Below are positions 1 through 9,678 of a stretch of DNA of 64,000 bases, piece after piece. The stretch spans positions 815,655 through 879,654 of the forward strand of contig NZ_PPPX01000001.1 in the NCBI RefSeq assembly GCF_002902305.1, read 5' to 3'. The position numbers and the translations under genes were made by a program. The notes below the pieces were generated by a model. That model was not told where the DNA came from. It did not search any database and was given only the letters and a program-made list of their open reading frames with translations. This DNA is from Staphylococcus argensis. Its GTDB lineage: Bacteria > Bacillota > Bacilli > Staphylococcales > Staphylococcaceae. How positions within the stretch are numbered: position 1 is the stretch's first letter; the number at the start of each line of letters is the position of its first letter.

Positions 1-1401
1 GGCCGTCCGAAATTGATGGGCTTACGTGAAATTATCAATAGCTATCTCAATCATCAAATTGAAGTTGTGACGAATCGTACACGTTATGACTTAAAGCATG
101 CGGAAGATCGCATGCATATTGTAGAAGGTTTAATGAAAGCCTTGTCGATCCTAGATCAAGTGATTCAATTAATTCGTAATTCGAAAAATAAACGCGATGC
201 GAAAGATAATTTAGTTGCTGAATTTGATTTTACAGAAGCTCAAGCTGAAGCAATTGTTACGCTTCAACTCTACCGTTTGACGAATACGGATATTGTACAA
301 TTGGAAGACGAGCATAGTGAATTGAAACAGACAATTGAGCAATTACGTCATATTCTCGATAATCATGACGCACTTCTTGCGGTAATCAAAGATGAATTGA
401 GTGCGATTCGTAAGGAATTTAAAGAACCTCGTCGTTCTAGCATTGAAGCGGAAATTGCTGAACTTAAGATCGACAAAGAGGTCATGGTACCGAGTGAGAA
501 TGTAGTCGTGAGCATGACACGCGATGGTTATATTAAACGTACTTCTTTACGTAGCTTTAACGCTAGCGGTGTAGAAGAAGTGGGCGTGAAAGAAGGCGAC
601 CGTCTCCTGAAATACCTAGAGGTCAATACGCTTGATACCGTGCTCGTGTTCACTAATAAAGGACGCTATCTCTACATTCCGGTATACAAATTAGCTGATA
701 TTAAATGGAAAGAGCTTGGTAAGCATATATCTCAAATTGTGGCGATTGATCACAACGAGACGGTCATTGATGTGTATTGTGAGCGAGACTTTAAACCTGA
801 TGGACACTACATCCTTGCCACACGTAACGGTATGATTAAGAAAAGTAATGTTTCGATGTTTAAAACTGCACGCTACAGTAAGCCGCTTGTAGCAATGAAA
901 GTGAAAGAAGGCGACGAACTCATCGATGTCATGCGTGTGACTGAAGCGCCTGAGATGATTACGGTACTTACTCATAAAGGGATGTCGCTAACTTACTCAT
1001 CCGATGAACTCAACGATACTGGTTTGCGTGCAGCGGGTGTGAAATCGATTAACTTAAAGGATGAAGATTACGTCGTGCTTACGCAAACTGTCAATGAGAC
1101 GGATACGATTCTAATGGCTACTCAGCGTGGTGCTCTGAAACGTATCGGTTACGGTGTGTTGCAACATGCGAAACGTGCTCAAAGAGGCATTACGTTACTT
1201 AAAGAATTGAAGAAACAACCTCATCGTATTGTCGGTGCAGACGTCATTACATCTGATGACGCGCAATATACGATAATATCTGATCGTGCTAGTGAGTCAG
1301 GTAATGTGAAAGATATTCATCTATCAGAACAGTACACAAATGGTAGCTTTGTCGTTGATGTGAAAGAGTTTGGTGAAGTTACATCACTGATCACTGAGTA
1401 A
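1..1401 (+). CDS. parC: DNA topoisomerase IV subunit A, C-terminal part
   Basis: The reading frame is already open at base 1, so this is the 3' part of a gene that begins outside the window. About 466 of the usual roughly 800 residues are present. ParC is the DNA-cleaving subunit of topoisomerase IV, which with ParE unlinks daughter chromosomes. The fragment starts in the coiled-coil/tower region after the catalytic core and continues into the beta-pinwheel C-terminal domain. That domain shows the repeated GyrA-type blades, with motifs such as [30 protein letters not shown] and TQRGALKR. The catalytic tyrosine and the quinolone-resistance region lie upstream and cannot be judged. The alsT neighbour downstream matches the staphylococcal grlA locus. 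Confidence 0.95.
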   Translation, partial: GRPKLMGLREIINSYLNHQIEVVTNRTRYDLKHAEDRMHIVEGLMKALSILDQVIQLIRNSKNKRDAKDNLVAEFDFTEAQAEAIVTLQLYRLTNTDIVQLEDEHSELKQTIEQLRHILDNHDALLAVIKDELSAIRKEFKEPRRSSIEAEIAELKIDKEVMVPSENVVVSMTRDGYIKRTSLRSFNASGVEEVGVKEGDRLLKYLEVNTLDTVLVFTNKGRYLYIPVYKLADIKWKELGKHISQIVAIDHNETVIDVYCERDFKPDGHYILATRNGMIKKSNVSMFKTARYSKPLVAMKVKEGDELIDVMRVTEAPEMITVLTHKGMSLTYSSDELNDTGLRAAGVKSINLKDEDYVVLTQTVNETDTILMATQRGALKRIGYGVLQHAKRAQRGITLLKELKKQPHRIVGADVITSDDAQYTIISDRASESGNVKDIHLSEQYTNGSFVVDVKEFGEVTSLITE

Positions 1402-1484
1402 AAATATTTAAGATATAATAGTCTTTCTTGTCTTATAATGATAAAATGTAGTTTAGGTTTAACTATTAGCATATGAGAATAGGT

Positions 1485-1554
1485 AAGAGATTTATAGTTC
1501 GATGCGCTCAGATTATGAGTTGTCTTGGCGTTCATACAGTTCTATAAATCTCTT
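1485..1554 (+). promoter_or_regulatory. 13-bp inverted repeat in the alsT leader
   Basis: AAGAGATTTATAG at 1485-1497 is the exact reverse complement of CTATAAATCTCTT at 1542-1554, with a 44-nt loop. It lies 41 bp before the alsT start and has no T-run after it, so it does not look like a simple terminator. It may be a structured 5' UTR. I recognise no riboswitch class. Confidence 0.45.
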
Positions 1555-1595
1555 GTCGTTTAAAAATTAAATTTACAAGATGAGAGGGATAAGAA

Positions 1596-3056
1596 GTGAA
1601 TAACTTTGATAATTACATTCCTGACTGGTTTAAATCATTCGTGTCAGTCGGCAATGATTTAATCTGGTCACAGTATTTAATCGGCTTACTTATCACTGCC
1701 GGAATCTTTTTTACCATTGGATCACGCTTTGTCCAAATTAGATGGTTCCCAGAAATGTTCCGAGCGCTCGGTGAGAAGCCAGAGACGTTAGATAATGGTA
1801 AAAAAGGGATTTCGCCTTTCCAAGCCTTTGCGATTAGTGCAGGGTCACGTGTAGGTACAGGTAATATCGCCGGCGTTGCGACTGCAATTGTACTTGGTGG
1901 TCCTGGTGCAGTATTCTGGATGTGGTTGATCGCCATGATTGGTGCGGCCAGTGCATTTATTGAGGCGACTTTAGCTCAAGTATATAAAGTACCAGACAAA
2001 GAGGGCGGTTTCCGTGGTGGACCTGCTTATTACATAACAAAAGGTTTAAACCAGAAATGGTTAGGTATCGTCTTTGCAGTATTAATTACGGTAACATTCG
2101 CTTTCGTCTTCAACACTGTTCAGTCAAACACAATTGCAGAGTCATTGAATACGCAATATAGTATCAGTCCTATCGTAACTGGACTTGTCTTAGCGGTACT
2201 CACTGCTGTTATTATCTTCGGTGGGGTACGTAGTATTGCTAAACTATCTTCAGTGATTGTGCCTGTAATGGCATTGATTTACATCGGTATCGTATTAGTT
2301 ATTCTTGTTATTAATTATGACCAAATTATTCCGATGTTAGGTACGATTGTTAAAAGTGCTTTCGGCCTAGAACAAGTGACAGGAGGCGCTGTGGGTGCAG
2401 CAGTCCTTCAAGGTATCAAACGTGGATTATTCTCCAACGAAGCAGGTATGGGTTCTGCGCCTAATGCGGCTGCAACTGCAGCAGCACCTCACCCTGTGAA
2501 ACAAGGTCTCATTCAATCTTTAGGTGTATTCTTTGATACGATGCTCGTATGTACATCTACAGCGATTATGATTCTATTATATTCTGGTCTTCGTTTTGGT
2601 GAAAAAGCACCTCAAGGTGTTGAAGTAACACAATCTGCACTGAATGAACATTTAGGAAGTGGCGGCGGTATCTTCTTAACAGTCGCTATTACACTATTTG
2701 CATTCTCATCATTGGTCGGAAATTATTATTACGGTCAATCTAACATTGAATTCTTATCTAAAAATAAACCGTTGATGTTTGTGTTTAGATGTCTTGTCGT
2801 CGTACTTGTTTTTGTCGGTGCGGTGGTTAAGACAGAAACAGTATGGAGTACAGCTGACTTGTTCATGGGACTCATGGCGGTCGTCAACTTAGTTTCTATT
2901 ATAGGGCTTTCTAATATTGCTTTCGCAGTTATGAAAGACTATCGCCTACAACGCAAACAAGGTAAGAAACCTATCTTCCGTCCTGAAGAGCTTGAAATCA
3001 ATCTATTTGGTATCGAAAGTTGGGGCATGAACAAGAAGAATAAATCCTTATACTAA
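1596..3056 (+). CDS. alsT: alanine/glycine:sodium symporter (AgcS family)
   Basis: An integral membrane carrier of 486 residues, the normal size for the AgcS (sodium:alanine symporter) family, which imports alanine or glycine with sodium. The family signature is visible near residues 70-105, with GSRVGTGNIAGVATAI and GGPGAVFWMW, followed by about ten hydrophobic segments. KRGLFSNEAGMGSAPNAAA near 275-292 is the second conserved block. The start is GTG at 1596, preceded by GAGAGGGAT with suitable spacing. It stands alone between parC and a strong hairpin terminator. A 13-bp inverted repeat in its leader could be regulatory. The substrate is inferred from the family. Confidence 0.92.
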   Translation: MNNFDNYIPDWFKSFVSVGNDLIWSQYLIGLLITAGIFFTIGSRFVQIRWFPEMFRALGEKPETLDNGKKGISPFQAFAISAGSRVGTGNIAGVATAIVLGGPGAVFWMWLIAMIGAASAFIEATLAQVYKVPDKEGGFRGGPAYYITKGLNQKWLGIVFAVLITVTFAFVFNTVQSNTIAESLNTQYSISPIVTGLVLAVLTAVIIFGGVRSIAKLSSVIVPVMALIYIGIVLVILVINYDQIIPMLGTIVKSAFGLEQVTGGAVGAAVLQGIKRGLFSNEAGMGSAPNAAATAAAPHPVKQGLIQSLGVFFDTMLVCTSTAIMILLYSGLRFGEKAPQGVEVTQSALNEHLGSGGGIFLTVAITLFAFSSLVGNYYYGQSNIEFLSKNKPLMFVFRCLVVVLVFVGAVVKTETVWSTADLFMGLMAVVNLVSIIGLSNIAFAVMKDYRLQRKQGKKPIFRPEELEINLFGIESWGMNKKNKSLY

Positions 3057-3118
3057 AGGGATAAAATAAAGCGTAACTTCGGATAAGTTAAACTTATGCT
3101 GAATGAGCGCACGATGAT

Positions 3119-3170
3119 AATGGGAGTAGGACGTGGAAACTTGATTTTCCGTCTTACTCCCACATTTTTA
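3119..3170 (+). terminator. rho-independent terminator after alsT
   Basis: TGGGAGTAGGACGTGGAAA pairs with TTTCCGTCTTACTCCCA, followed by an ATTTTTA tract. The TGGGAGTRGGAC arm resembles a hairpin that recurs between staphylococcal genes, so it may be one copy of a dispersed element. Confidence 0.8.
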
Positions 3171-3382
3171 TTTCTAAAACGGGTATGAAGTATAATATTG
3201 AATAACATCAATTATCCACTCTTTAATTACGAAACGTCACCCCAGTAGTCGAGTTAATATCTATGTACAGAACGGGTGTGTTATGATTATCAAGACAAGA
3301 AGTCCATTTCACGTTTACTAAGACAATGTGTGAAGTGGGATTAAGCTACAAATACACGCAAGATTTAAGACATTAAGGTACG
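3171..3382. other. intergenic leader before the AI-2E family gene
   Basis: About 210 bp with no credible ORF. It presumably holds the promoter of the downstream membrane protein. I see no strong -35/-10 pair and no recognisable riboswitch. Confidence 0.4.
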
Positions 3383-4642
3383 GTGAACCACATGGAAAAA
3401 GAAAATCATAAACAACAAAATCAAAAGTCAGCATCACAATCTAAGAAGCTCCGACTCTCATTTCCAGAAACACGCTTTATGAAGTTTTTAGGCGGTAAGG
3501 ATATTATATTTGGTTTAATCTTGCTCATACTACTCGGTATCGTTATTTTTATTTTTGATCAAATCTCATATATCTTTAAACCGTTTATTATTATTTTTAA
3601 TACAATTGTTGCTCCAATTGTTATTTCTTTAATTCTGTTCTATTTATTAAATCCAATTGTGAACTTCATGGAGCGTTATCATATTTCACGATTATGGGGC
3701 GTTGTGATCATCTTTCTTGTGATTACTGGATTAATTACATTAGCAGTGAATTTATTAATTCCTGTTATTTCTGATCAAATTAAGAGTATGGCGAATAGCT
3801 TTCCACATTACGTCGATCGTGTGAATGCGTTTATTGACAAGTTCTCGAATTATGCGATTATCTCTACTTTTTATGATCAGATTCAAGGTAATTTAGATAA
3901 GTTTGCTAATAAATTACCGACACTCGCTTCAGATTATACAGATGGTTTAGGCTCTAAACTGAAGAACTTTGCGCAAACGTTAGTCAATGTCGGTATTGTC
4001 ATCGCGACGACGCCATTTGTGCTCTTCTTTATGTTAAAGGACGGCCATCGCTTTAAAGAATTTACGACTGGAATTGTGCCACCTAAGTTCAGAAAGGACT
4101 TTCATGATTTATTAGAGAAGATGAGCTTGCAAGTCGGTTCATACATTCAAGGACAGATGATTGTGTCTTTATGTATTGGTATTCTGCTGTACATTGGCTA
4201 TCTCATCATCGGTTTAGACTACGCATTAATTCTAGCTGCAATCGCTGCAGTGACAAGTGTTGTTCCGTATATTGGACCTACGATTGCGATTTCACCAGCT
4301 ATCATTATTGCTATTATTACATCACCGATTATGCTGTTGAAATTGATTGTCGTGTGGACCCTCGCGCATTTCTTTGAAGGTCACTTCATTTCACCCAACA
4401 TTATGGGTAAGACACTCAAGATTCATCCACTCACAATTATCTTTATCTTACTCTGTGGTGGTCATATTCTCGGCCCTGTAGGTATCATTCTTGGTATCCC
4501 GGGCTATGCGATATTAAAGGTACTCGTATCGCATCTCTATCTCTTATTTAAACGCCGTTACAATAAATACTATGGCGAAGATGCTGGTGAGTATGACTTT
4601 AATAATGAGGAGAAAGAACTTTCTAGACAAGTCAAACGTTAA
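3383..4642 (+). CDS. AI-2E family transporter (PerM/YdbI-like membrane protein)
   Basis: A protein of 419 residues with about eight transmembrane segments. It has a basic soluble N-terminus, two early helices (about 40-60 and 65-90), a long soluble stretch (about 130-195) and a hydrophobic C-terminal half. The block VVPYIGPTIAISPA and the late GHFISPNIMGKTLKIHPLTIIF motif are typical of the AI-2E/PerM family. Members have been linked to autoinducer export or Na+/H+ antiport, and the role here is unknown. The start may be GTG at 3383 (AAGG just upstream) or ATG at 3392. A terminator follows. mprF is the next gene on the same strand but is separately transcribed. Confidence 0.85.
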   Translation: MNHMEKENHKQQNQKSASQSKKLRLSFPETRFMKFLGGKDIIFGLILLILLGIVIFIFDQISYIFKPFIIIFNTIVAPIVISLILFYLLNPIVNFMERYHISRLWGVVIIFLVITGLITLAVNLLIPVISDQIKSMANSFPHYVDRVNAFIDKFSNYAIISTFYDQIQGNLDKFANKLPTLASDYTDGLGSKLKNFAQTLVNVGIVIATTPFVLFFMLKDGHRFKEFTTGIVPPKFRKDFHDLLEKMSLQVGSYIQGQMIVSLCIGILLYIGYLIIGLDYALILAAIAAVTSVVPYIGPTIAISPAIIIAIITSPIMLLKLIVVWTLAHFFEGHFISPNIMGKTLKIHPLTIIFILLCGGHILGPVGIILGIPGYAILKVLVSHLYLLFKRRYNKYYGEDAGEYDFNNEEKELSRQVKR

Positions 4643-4683
4643 GTTGAGCGTTGATCTATAACTAAATTGAACGACTATGAAAT

Positions 4684-4734
4684 AGGCGTTACATAGAATG
4701 TGTTAAATTGCATTCTTACGTAACGTCTTTTTTG
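4684..4734 (+). terminator. terminator after the AI-2E family gene
   Basis: GCGTTAC and AGAATG pair with CATTCT and GTAACGTC around a short AT-rich loop, followed by TTTTTT. Confidence 0.8.
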
Positions 4735-4815
4735 TTGAAGCAACACTATGATTATGCGTGAATTTCTTGCAGTTCCTCACTCAATTTACCTGTTTAAAAA
4801 TATTTATGGAGTGCA

Positions 4816-4868
4816 ATACTTATCACGGTATATCATACAATTCTATACAAAGTGAGTATTTTTTAAGA
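4816..4868 (+). promoter_or_regulatory. possible attenuator-like hairpin upstream of mprF
   Basis: AATACT and CAC pair with GTG and AGTATT, followed directly by a T-run, about 100 bp before mprF. The stem is short and bulged, so this is a weak call. It could end a short transcript or be chance. Confidence 0.25.
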
Positions 4869-4964
4869 AATGATAACTATCTTATCTTATGTGTATCATC
4901 TTTAACTACAATATGCTATATTCTTCATAGCTTACTAATTAGACATTAAGAATTGAGGATGACT

Positions 4965-7493
4965 ATGACACAAGCTTCTAAACAACGTAAAAACAAACTA
5001 TTTTCTATTCTTAAATTTTGTTTCGCTTTAATCTTATTTATTATCGTGATTTATTCTTTATATAATGAGTTAAAGCACATCGATCCTAAAGATGTCATAT
5101 TAACCTTTAGTAAGACGGATCGCATGAGTTTAATCACACTCTTCTTTAGCGGTGGCGCTGCTGTGATCTTGCTATCGCTATATGATGTTGCTTTAACTAA
5201 GATTCTAAAGTTAAATATTTCGATTTGGCGTACATTACGTGTAGGTTATATCATCAATGCCTTTAACGCTTTGATTGGCTTTGGTGGATTTATCGGAGCG
5301 AGCGCTCGCTTTCTTGTCTACAAGCAATACACTACGCGTTACAAGGAACTCATACATACCATTTCAATCATTCTCTTATCAATGTTGACCGGTTTGAGTT
5401 TACTATCGATACTCGTGGTGTGTCACGTCTTTAATGTTTCCAATGTGTTTACACCATTTCCGTGGATTCATTGGCTATTGTATTTGGTAGCATTATTTTT
5501 ACCGATCTTCGTCATTGTGACCATCATCAAGCCGGTGCAAGGTAATAATAAGTTTGCAGGGGTTTATTGCACACTCATTTCGAGTCTCGAATGGATGGCC
5601 GCTTCTGGCGTCTTATTCATGGCTATGAAAGTCGTTAATATTGATACACACTATTCTACTTATATGGGAATATTTATCATCGCATCACTTTCAGGCTTAA
5701 TCAGCTTTATTCCGGGAGGGCTAGGTGCATTTGATCTCGTGATGCTACTTGGTCTTAAAGCGATTGGTGTGAGTGAGGATAAAGTCGTGTTAGCGCTGTT
5801 ACTTTATCGATTCGCATATTATTTCTTCCCAGTACTCGTCGCTTTGATTCTCTCAATCTTTGAATTTGGTGGATCGGCGAAGAGATATCTTGAAGAATCG
5901 GATCGCTTGATGCCAGCACGTGAAATTACGGCCTTTCTCATGTCGTTTCAGAAAGACGTTAAACAACGTATTCCCGCGTTATCAATGAGCTTATTGCTGA
6001 TCTTTACGTCTATCTTCTTCTTTATTAATAACGTCAACATTATCGATGACGGTTTATATAGTAAAGATCATTCGTTTTATTATATTCTGGTAGCGATTCA
6101 TACGACTGCTTGTCTATTGATCTTACTCAATATTTTAGGGGTCTTTGCTTTGTCTAAAAGGGCTATCTTGTTCGAAATCGTCTCTATTATTCTCATTATT
6201 GGCGTGACATTTTGGACGTATGCATCTTATATTTCGTTGCTATGGCTAATCGTTATCTTAATATTACTCATTGTCCTTTATCGTGGTGCTTTAGTATTAA
6301 AACGACCATTACGTGTTGGTAAATTAATTGGAAGTATTATTGTGAGTGGTCTCGCACTTTATCTTAATCATGTATGGATTGCACACTTTTTCTATACTTT
6401 AGATATGTACCACATTGAGGCGAATACGTCGTTACTCAGATATTACTTCTGGATTACGCTGTTCTTTGTCATTCTTATCGTTGGCGCAATCGTTTGGTAT
6501 TTTGAACGCAAGACTACTTTGCCTCATGATCAGGATTCGTTATCTCAATGTGAAGCGATTATCGATGAGTATGGAGGTCATTATCTCAGCCATTTAATTT
6601 ACAGTGGCGACAAAGACTTTTATCTATCAGAAGCGGAAGATGCGTTTATCATGTATAAACAGAAACACAATGCTTATATCGTTCTCGGTGATCCGATAGG
6701 AAATCCGCAGAGCTACTATGCTATGCTTGAGCAGTTCTATAAGCATGCACACTATCTTGGTTATGACGTGATATTCTATCAAGTTACAGATCGATATTTA
6801 TCGCTCTATCACAGCTTTGGAAATCAGTTCTTTAAACTAGGTGAAGAGGCGATCATTGATTTAACGCAATTCACGATGTCAGGTAAAAAGAATCGTGGGC
6901 TACGTGCAACAATGAATAAGTTTAAAGATTTGAATATGAGTTTCGAAGTGGTAGAACTTCCGTTTGATACTGAGTTCGTTAAAGCGCTTCGACATATTAG
7001 TGATGAGTGGCTAGATGGAAGAAAGGAAATGGCGTTCTCAGTAGGATCGTTTGACGAATTCTATTTATCTCAAGCACCTATTGCAGTAATTAAAAATGCG
7101 GAAAATAAAATTATTGCGTTCTGCAATTTAATGCCAACGTATTATGAAGATACTTTATCTGTCGATCTCATTCGCTGGGGTTCTGAGACGGATTTGCCAT
7201 TAATGGATGTGTTATATCTAAATATCTTACTTTGGGCACAAGAGAAAGGTTATAGACACTTTAATATGGGTATGGCGACGTTATCGAATGTCGGACAAGC
7301 TTCATTTGCGTTTACTGGAGAGAAGATTGCAGGACGCGTGTTCGAACACTTTAATGGTTTGTACCGCTTCCAAGGTTTAAGACGGTACAAAGAGAAATTT
7401 AAACCATTGTGGAAGCCGAGATTTATCGTGTATCGTAAGCACAATTCTCTATGGTTGAGCATGGTGCGAGTGGTCAGAGCAATACGTAAATAA
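4965..7493 (+). CDS. mprF: phosphatidylglycerol lysyltransferase/flippase MprF
   Basis: A bifunctional membrane enzyme of about 842 residues, close to S. aureus MprF. The N-terminal part (about 1-500) has some 13-14 hydrophobic helices and contains the flippase domain, including the SFIPGGLGAFD block. The soluble C-terminal part (about 530-840) is the GNAT-fold domain that moves lysine from lysyl-tRNA to phosphatidylglycerol. LGDPIG, YQVTDRYLSLY, IDLTQFTMSGKKNRG and NMGMATLSNVG match the synthase. The product lowers the negative surface charge and protects against cationic peptides and daptomycin. ATG at 4965 is preferred because GAGG lies six bases upstream; an in-frame TTG at 4953 overlaps that site. 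Convergent with msrA, with a shared terminator between them. Confidence 0.96.
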   Translation: MTQASKQRKNKLFSILKFCFALILFIIVIYSLYNELKHIDPKDVILTFSKTDRMSLITLFFSGGAAVILLSLYDVALTKILKLNISIWRTLRVGYIINAFNALIGFGGFIGASARFLVYKQYTTRYKELIHTISIILLSMLTGLSLLSILVVCHVFNVSNVFTPFPWIHWLLYLVALFLPIFVIVTIIKPVQGNNKFAGVYCTLISSLEWMAASGVLFMAMKVVNIDTHYSTYMGIFIIASLSGLISFIPGGLGAFDLVMLLGLKAIGVSEDKVVLALLLYRFAYYFFPVLVALILSIFEFGGSAKRYLEESDRLMPAREITAFLMSFQKDVKQRIPALSMSLLLIFTSIFFFINNVNIIDDGLYSKDHSFYYILVAIHTTACLLILLNILGVFALSKRAILFEIVSIILIIGVTFWTYASYISLLWLIVILILLIVLYRGALVLKRPLRVGKLIGSIIVSGLALYLNHVWIAHFFYTLDMYHIEANTSLLRYYFWITLFFVILIVGAIVWYFERKTTLPHDQDSLSQCEAIIDEYGGHYLSHLIYSGDKDFYLSEAEDAFIMYKQKHNAYIVLGDPIGNPQSYYAMLEQFYKHAHYLGYDVIFYQVTDRYLSLYHSFGNQFFKLGEEAIIDLTQFTMSGKKNRGLRATMNKFKDLNMSFEVVELPFDTEFVKALRHISDEWLDGRKEMAFSVGSFDEFYLSQAPIAVIKNAENKIIAFCNLMPTYYEDTLSVDLIRWGSETDLPLMDVLYLNILLWAQEKGYRHFNMGMATLSNVGQASFAFTGEKIAGRVFEHFNGLYRFQGLRRYKEKFKPLWKPRFIVYRKHNSLWLSMVRVVRAIRK

Positions 7494-7500
7494 TAAAAAG

Positions 7501-7535
7501 AGGTTATGCGGCCGAATTGGGCGCATAACCTTTTT
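7501..7535. terminator. terminator between mprF and msrA
   Basis: AGGTTATGCG pairs with CGCATAACCT, followed by TTTTTA on the plus strand. The gene on the other strand ends seven bases away, so the hairpin may serve both. Confidence 0.85.
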
Positions 7536-7541
7536 AGCAAT

Positions 7542-8060
7542 TTAGTCGTTCATATGAGCTTGTTTATAAGCTTCTCTTTCAGCGTGCTGTTGCGCATAAC
7601 GCTCAGGATTCCTTTTATAAAACATCTGATGAGACTCATCCGCTTCATAGAATTCTGATGCAGGAAGTAATTTCGTAGCAATCGCTTTATCACTGTCTAT
7701 AGTGTGCGCCATATCTTGTAGAAATTGCGCTGCAAGTTGTTGTTGATGTTCATCAGAGTAAAAGATAGCCGTGCGATACTGTGAACCCCGGTCTTGATAC
7801 TGTCCTTCAGCATCAGTTGGATCGATGACTGAGAAGAAGATGGATAGCAGTTTCTCGTAGGAGAAGCGGTCAGCATCGTAAATAATCTTTACTGTTTCCA
7901 TATGACCAGTATGTCCGCGTTTGATTTCTTGATAGGTTGGATTTTCGACATGTCCACCCATATAACCTGACACAACTTGTTCGATTCCATCGTGTGTGTC
8001 AAAAGGCTGTACCATACACCAGAAACAGCCTCCAGCAAAATATGCTTCTTGTAAATTCAT
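7542..8060 (-). CDS. msrA: peptide-methionine (S)-S-oxide reductase MsrA
   Basis: Repairs oxidised methionine by reducing the S-epimer of methionine sulfoxide. The 172-residue length is normal for MsrA. The active-site motif GCFWC is at residues 11-15, with Cys12 as the catalytic cysteine. The [13 protein letters not shown] block and [12 protein letters not shown] motif follow as in the family. GGAGTGAC precedes the start. It is a single gene: no fused or adjacent MsrB is present here. The gene order msrA/msrR next to mprF is conserved in staphylococci. Confidence 0.95.
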   Translation of the reverse strand: MNLQEAYFAGGCFWCMVQPFDTHDGIEQVVSGYMGGHVENPTYQEIKRGHTGHMETVKIIYDADRFSYEKLLSIFFSVIDPTDAEGQYQDRGSQYRTAIFYSDEHQQQLAAQFLQDMAHTIDSDKAIATKLLPASEFYEADESHQMFYKRNPERYAQQHAEREAYKQAHMND

Positions 8061-8197
8061 ATTTATGTCACTCCATTCTCAGTCCTTAGCTGTATTTATT
8101 AAGAAATCACTTGATTTTTAATCTCTTTTTATATAACTTAAATATGTGCTAATTATAATATATTGATTCGTAATTTTGAAGATATAAGGTTGGTAAT

Positions 8198-9190
8198 ATG
8201 GACGAACACAAAAGAAATAATGAAGAACTCAGACGCAGTAGTGATCGACAAAAGCAATCGCTACATCGTAAAAAGAAGAAGAAAAAACTAAGAAAGCTAC
8301 CATTTATCATACTTGCGCTCGTGATTATTCTTGCGGCGTTTGTTGGATATGCGATTCACGGTTATAACTCTGGTATTAACTATGCAAAGAAACAGGGGAA
8401 ATCGTTGAAGATGCATAAATTTAATGGCGCAGTTAAAAATGATGGTAAAGCTACAATAATGATTCTTGGTGCTGATAAAGAACAGGGTGGTATTTCAAGA
8501 ACAGACTCCATCATGATTGCGCAATACGATTACATTCATAAGAAGATGAAAATTATGTCTGTAATGCGTGATATCTATGCCGATATTCCTGGCAATGGTC
8601 AGCACAAGATTAACTCTGCATACTCTATTGGTGGTCCTGAGTTGCTACGTCAGTCGTTGAAGAAAAATCTCGATATTGACCCAGAATACTACGCGATACT
8701 TGATTTTACCGGCTTTGAGAAAATGATTGACGAATTACAACCGAACGGGGTGCCTATCGATGTTGAGAAAGATATGTCTAAAAACATCGGCGTATCCTTG
8801 AAGAAAGGACACCATCGACTTAATGGTAAAGAATTACTTGGTTATGCACGTTTCCGTCACGATGAGGAAGGCGACTTCGGTCGTGTGCGTCGTCAACAAC
8901 AAGTGATGCAAGCGTTGAAGAAAGAGTTAGTAACGCCAAGTACCTTATTCAAGTTACCTAAAGTAGCTGGTATTCTACGTGGTTATTTAAATACGAACAT
9001 GTCTGATAGTACATTGATTAAGACAGGTACAAACTTTGGTGTGCGTGGCGATCATAATGTGAAGACTTTAACGTTACCAGTTAAAGGAAGTTATTCTGAT
9101 CTACAAACGCCAGAGGATGGCAGTGCATTGAAGATTGATAAAGAGAAAAACAAAGAAGAAGCGAGAAAGTTCTTAGAAGATAATAAATAG
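8198..9190 (+). CDS. msrR: LytR-CpsA-Psr family protein MsrR
   Basis: LCP proteins transfer undecaprenyl-linked glycopolymers such as wall teichoic acid to peptidoglycan outside the membrane. This 330-residue protein has a very basic cytoplasmic N-terminus ([11 protein letters not shown]), one transmembrane helix at about 35-55 and an extracellular LCP domain. Typical LCP residues are present: [35 protein letters not shown] and [21 protein letters not shown]. Length and position after msrA match S. aureus MsrR (about 327 aa). ATG 8198 follows AAGGTTGG. A strong terminator follows the gene. Confidence 0.9.
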   Translation: MDEHKRNNEELRRSSDRQKQSLHRKKKKKKLRKLPFIILALVIILAAFVGYAIHGYNSGINYAKKQGKSLKMHKFNGAVKNDGKATIMILGADKEQGGISRTDSIMIAQYDYIHKKMKIMSVMRDIYADIPGNGQHKINSAYSIGGPELLRQSLKKNLDIDPEYYAILDFTGFEKMIDELQPNGVPIDVEKDMSKNIGVSLKKGHHRLNGKELLGYARFRHDEEGDFGRVRRQQQVMQALKKELVTPSTLFKLPKVAGILRGYLNTNMSDSTLIKTGTNFGVRGDHNVKTLTLPVKGSYSDLQTPEDGSALKIDKEKNKEEARKFLEDNK

Positions 9191-9225
9191 AAGTTGCTTT
9201 GGAACTACTCGTTTAGAATTAAAGT

Positions 9226-9266
9226 AAAGCCCGTAGGTGGTCGCAATGACCATCTACGGGCTTTTA
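9226..9266 (+). terminator. terminator after msrR
   Basis: AAAGCCCGTAGGTGGTC pairs with GACCATCTACGGGCTTT, followed by T residues. An almost perfect 17-bp stem. Confidence 0.9.
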
Positions 9267-9354
9267 TGATGTTATTTATCTCCAATGGTGTTGCTTCAGA
9301 ATGAAAATAAGTAGTATTGAACTTTATTTAAAGTATTTAAGGACTACGCTCTAC

Positions 9355-9540
9355 TTACTCATCTGATTTTCGAACTCCTGCAACGCCATAATGTTCTTTC
9401 TTCATTTCTTCAATGATGACATGAATGGCTTCTCTGTTTGCGCCTGTTGATTTCTCAACGGCATTCGTAACTTCTGTGACTAAGTCTTTAAGTTGTTCGT
9501 CTGAACGTCCCTCGATAAGCTTCACATTGATAATTGGCAT
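9355..9540 (-). CDS. 4-oxalocrotonate tautomerase family protein
   Basis: A small tautomerase of 61 residues. Proline is the second codon (MPIINVK), and after removal of the initiator Met it becomes the catalytic N-terminal Pro1, which decides the start at 9540 rather than an in-frame TTG nine bases upstream. AAGGAG lies about nine bases before this ATG. The body (IEGRSDEQLKDLV, REAIHVIIEEM) fits the family. The physiological substrate in staphylococci is unknown. It is divergent from the Y-family polymerase gene. Confidence 0.88.
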   Translation of the reverse strand: MPIINVKLIEGRSDEQLKDLVTEVTNAVEKSTGANREAIHVIIEEMKKEHYGVAGVRKSDE

Positions 9541-9605
9541 AGCTTTCAACTCCTTTATACTTCGTTGTTTCTATTATATCACGTGAGTAGCTGAAAAAAT
9601 AAATA

Positions 9606-9617
9606 GAACAAACGTTC
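9606..9617. promoter_or_regulatory. LexA box 1 (SOS box)
   Basis: GAACAAACGTTC matches the Gram-positive SOS box GAAC-N4-GTTC exactly. It lies just upstream of the -35 hexamer of the polymerase gene. Confidence 0.8.
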
Positions 9618-9626
9618 TCTAAACAC

Positions 9627-9655
9627 TTGATTAGGAACAGGTGTTCTTATATAAT
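9627..9655 (+). promoter_or_regulatory. sigma-A promoter of the Y-family polymerase gene
   Basis: TTGATT at 9627-9632 and TATAAT at 9650-9655 are separated by 17 bp. LexA box 2 sits inside the spacer. Confidence 0.75.
9635..9646. promoter_or_regulatory. LexA box 2 (SOS box)
   Basis: GAACAGGTGTTC is a second exact GAAC-N4-GTTC match. It lies between -35 and -10, where a bound repressor would block RNA polymerase. Confidence 0.8.
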
Positions 9656-9678
9656 AGAATTATTCTGAGGAGGGCAGA

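Noticed and set aside
3119-3170. A mobile element end in the alsT terminator
   Set aside because: The hairpin resembles a common staphylococcal intergenic terminator; no transposase or target duplication is nearby.
4758-4949. A 63-codon plus-strand frame upstream of mprF
   Set aside because: Overlaps the hairpin in the mprF leader; no ribosome-binding site or similarity.
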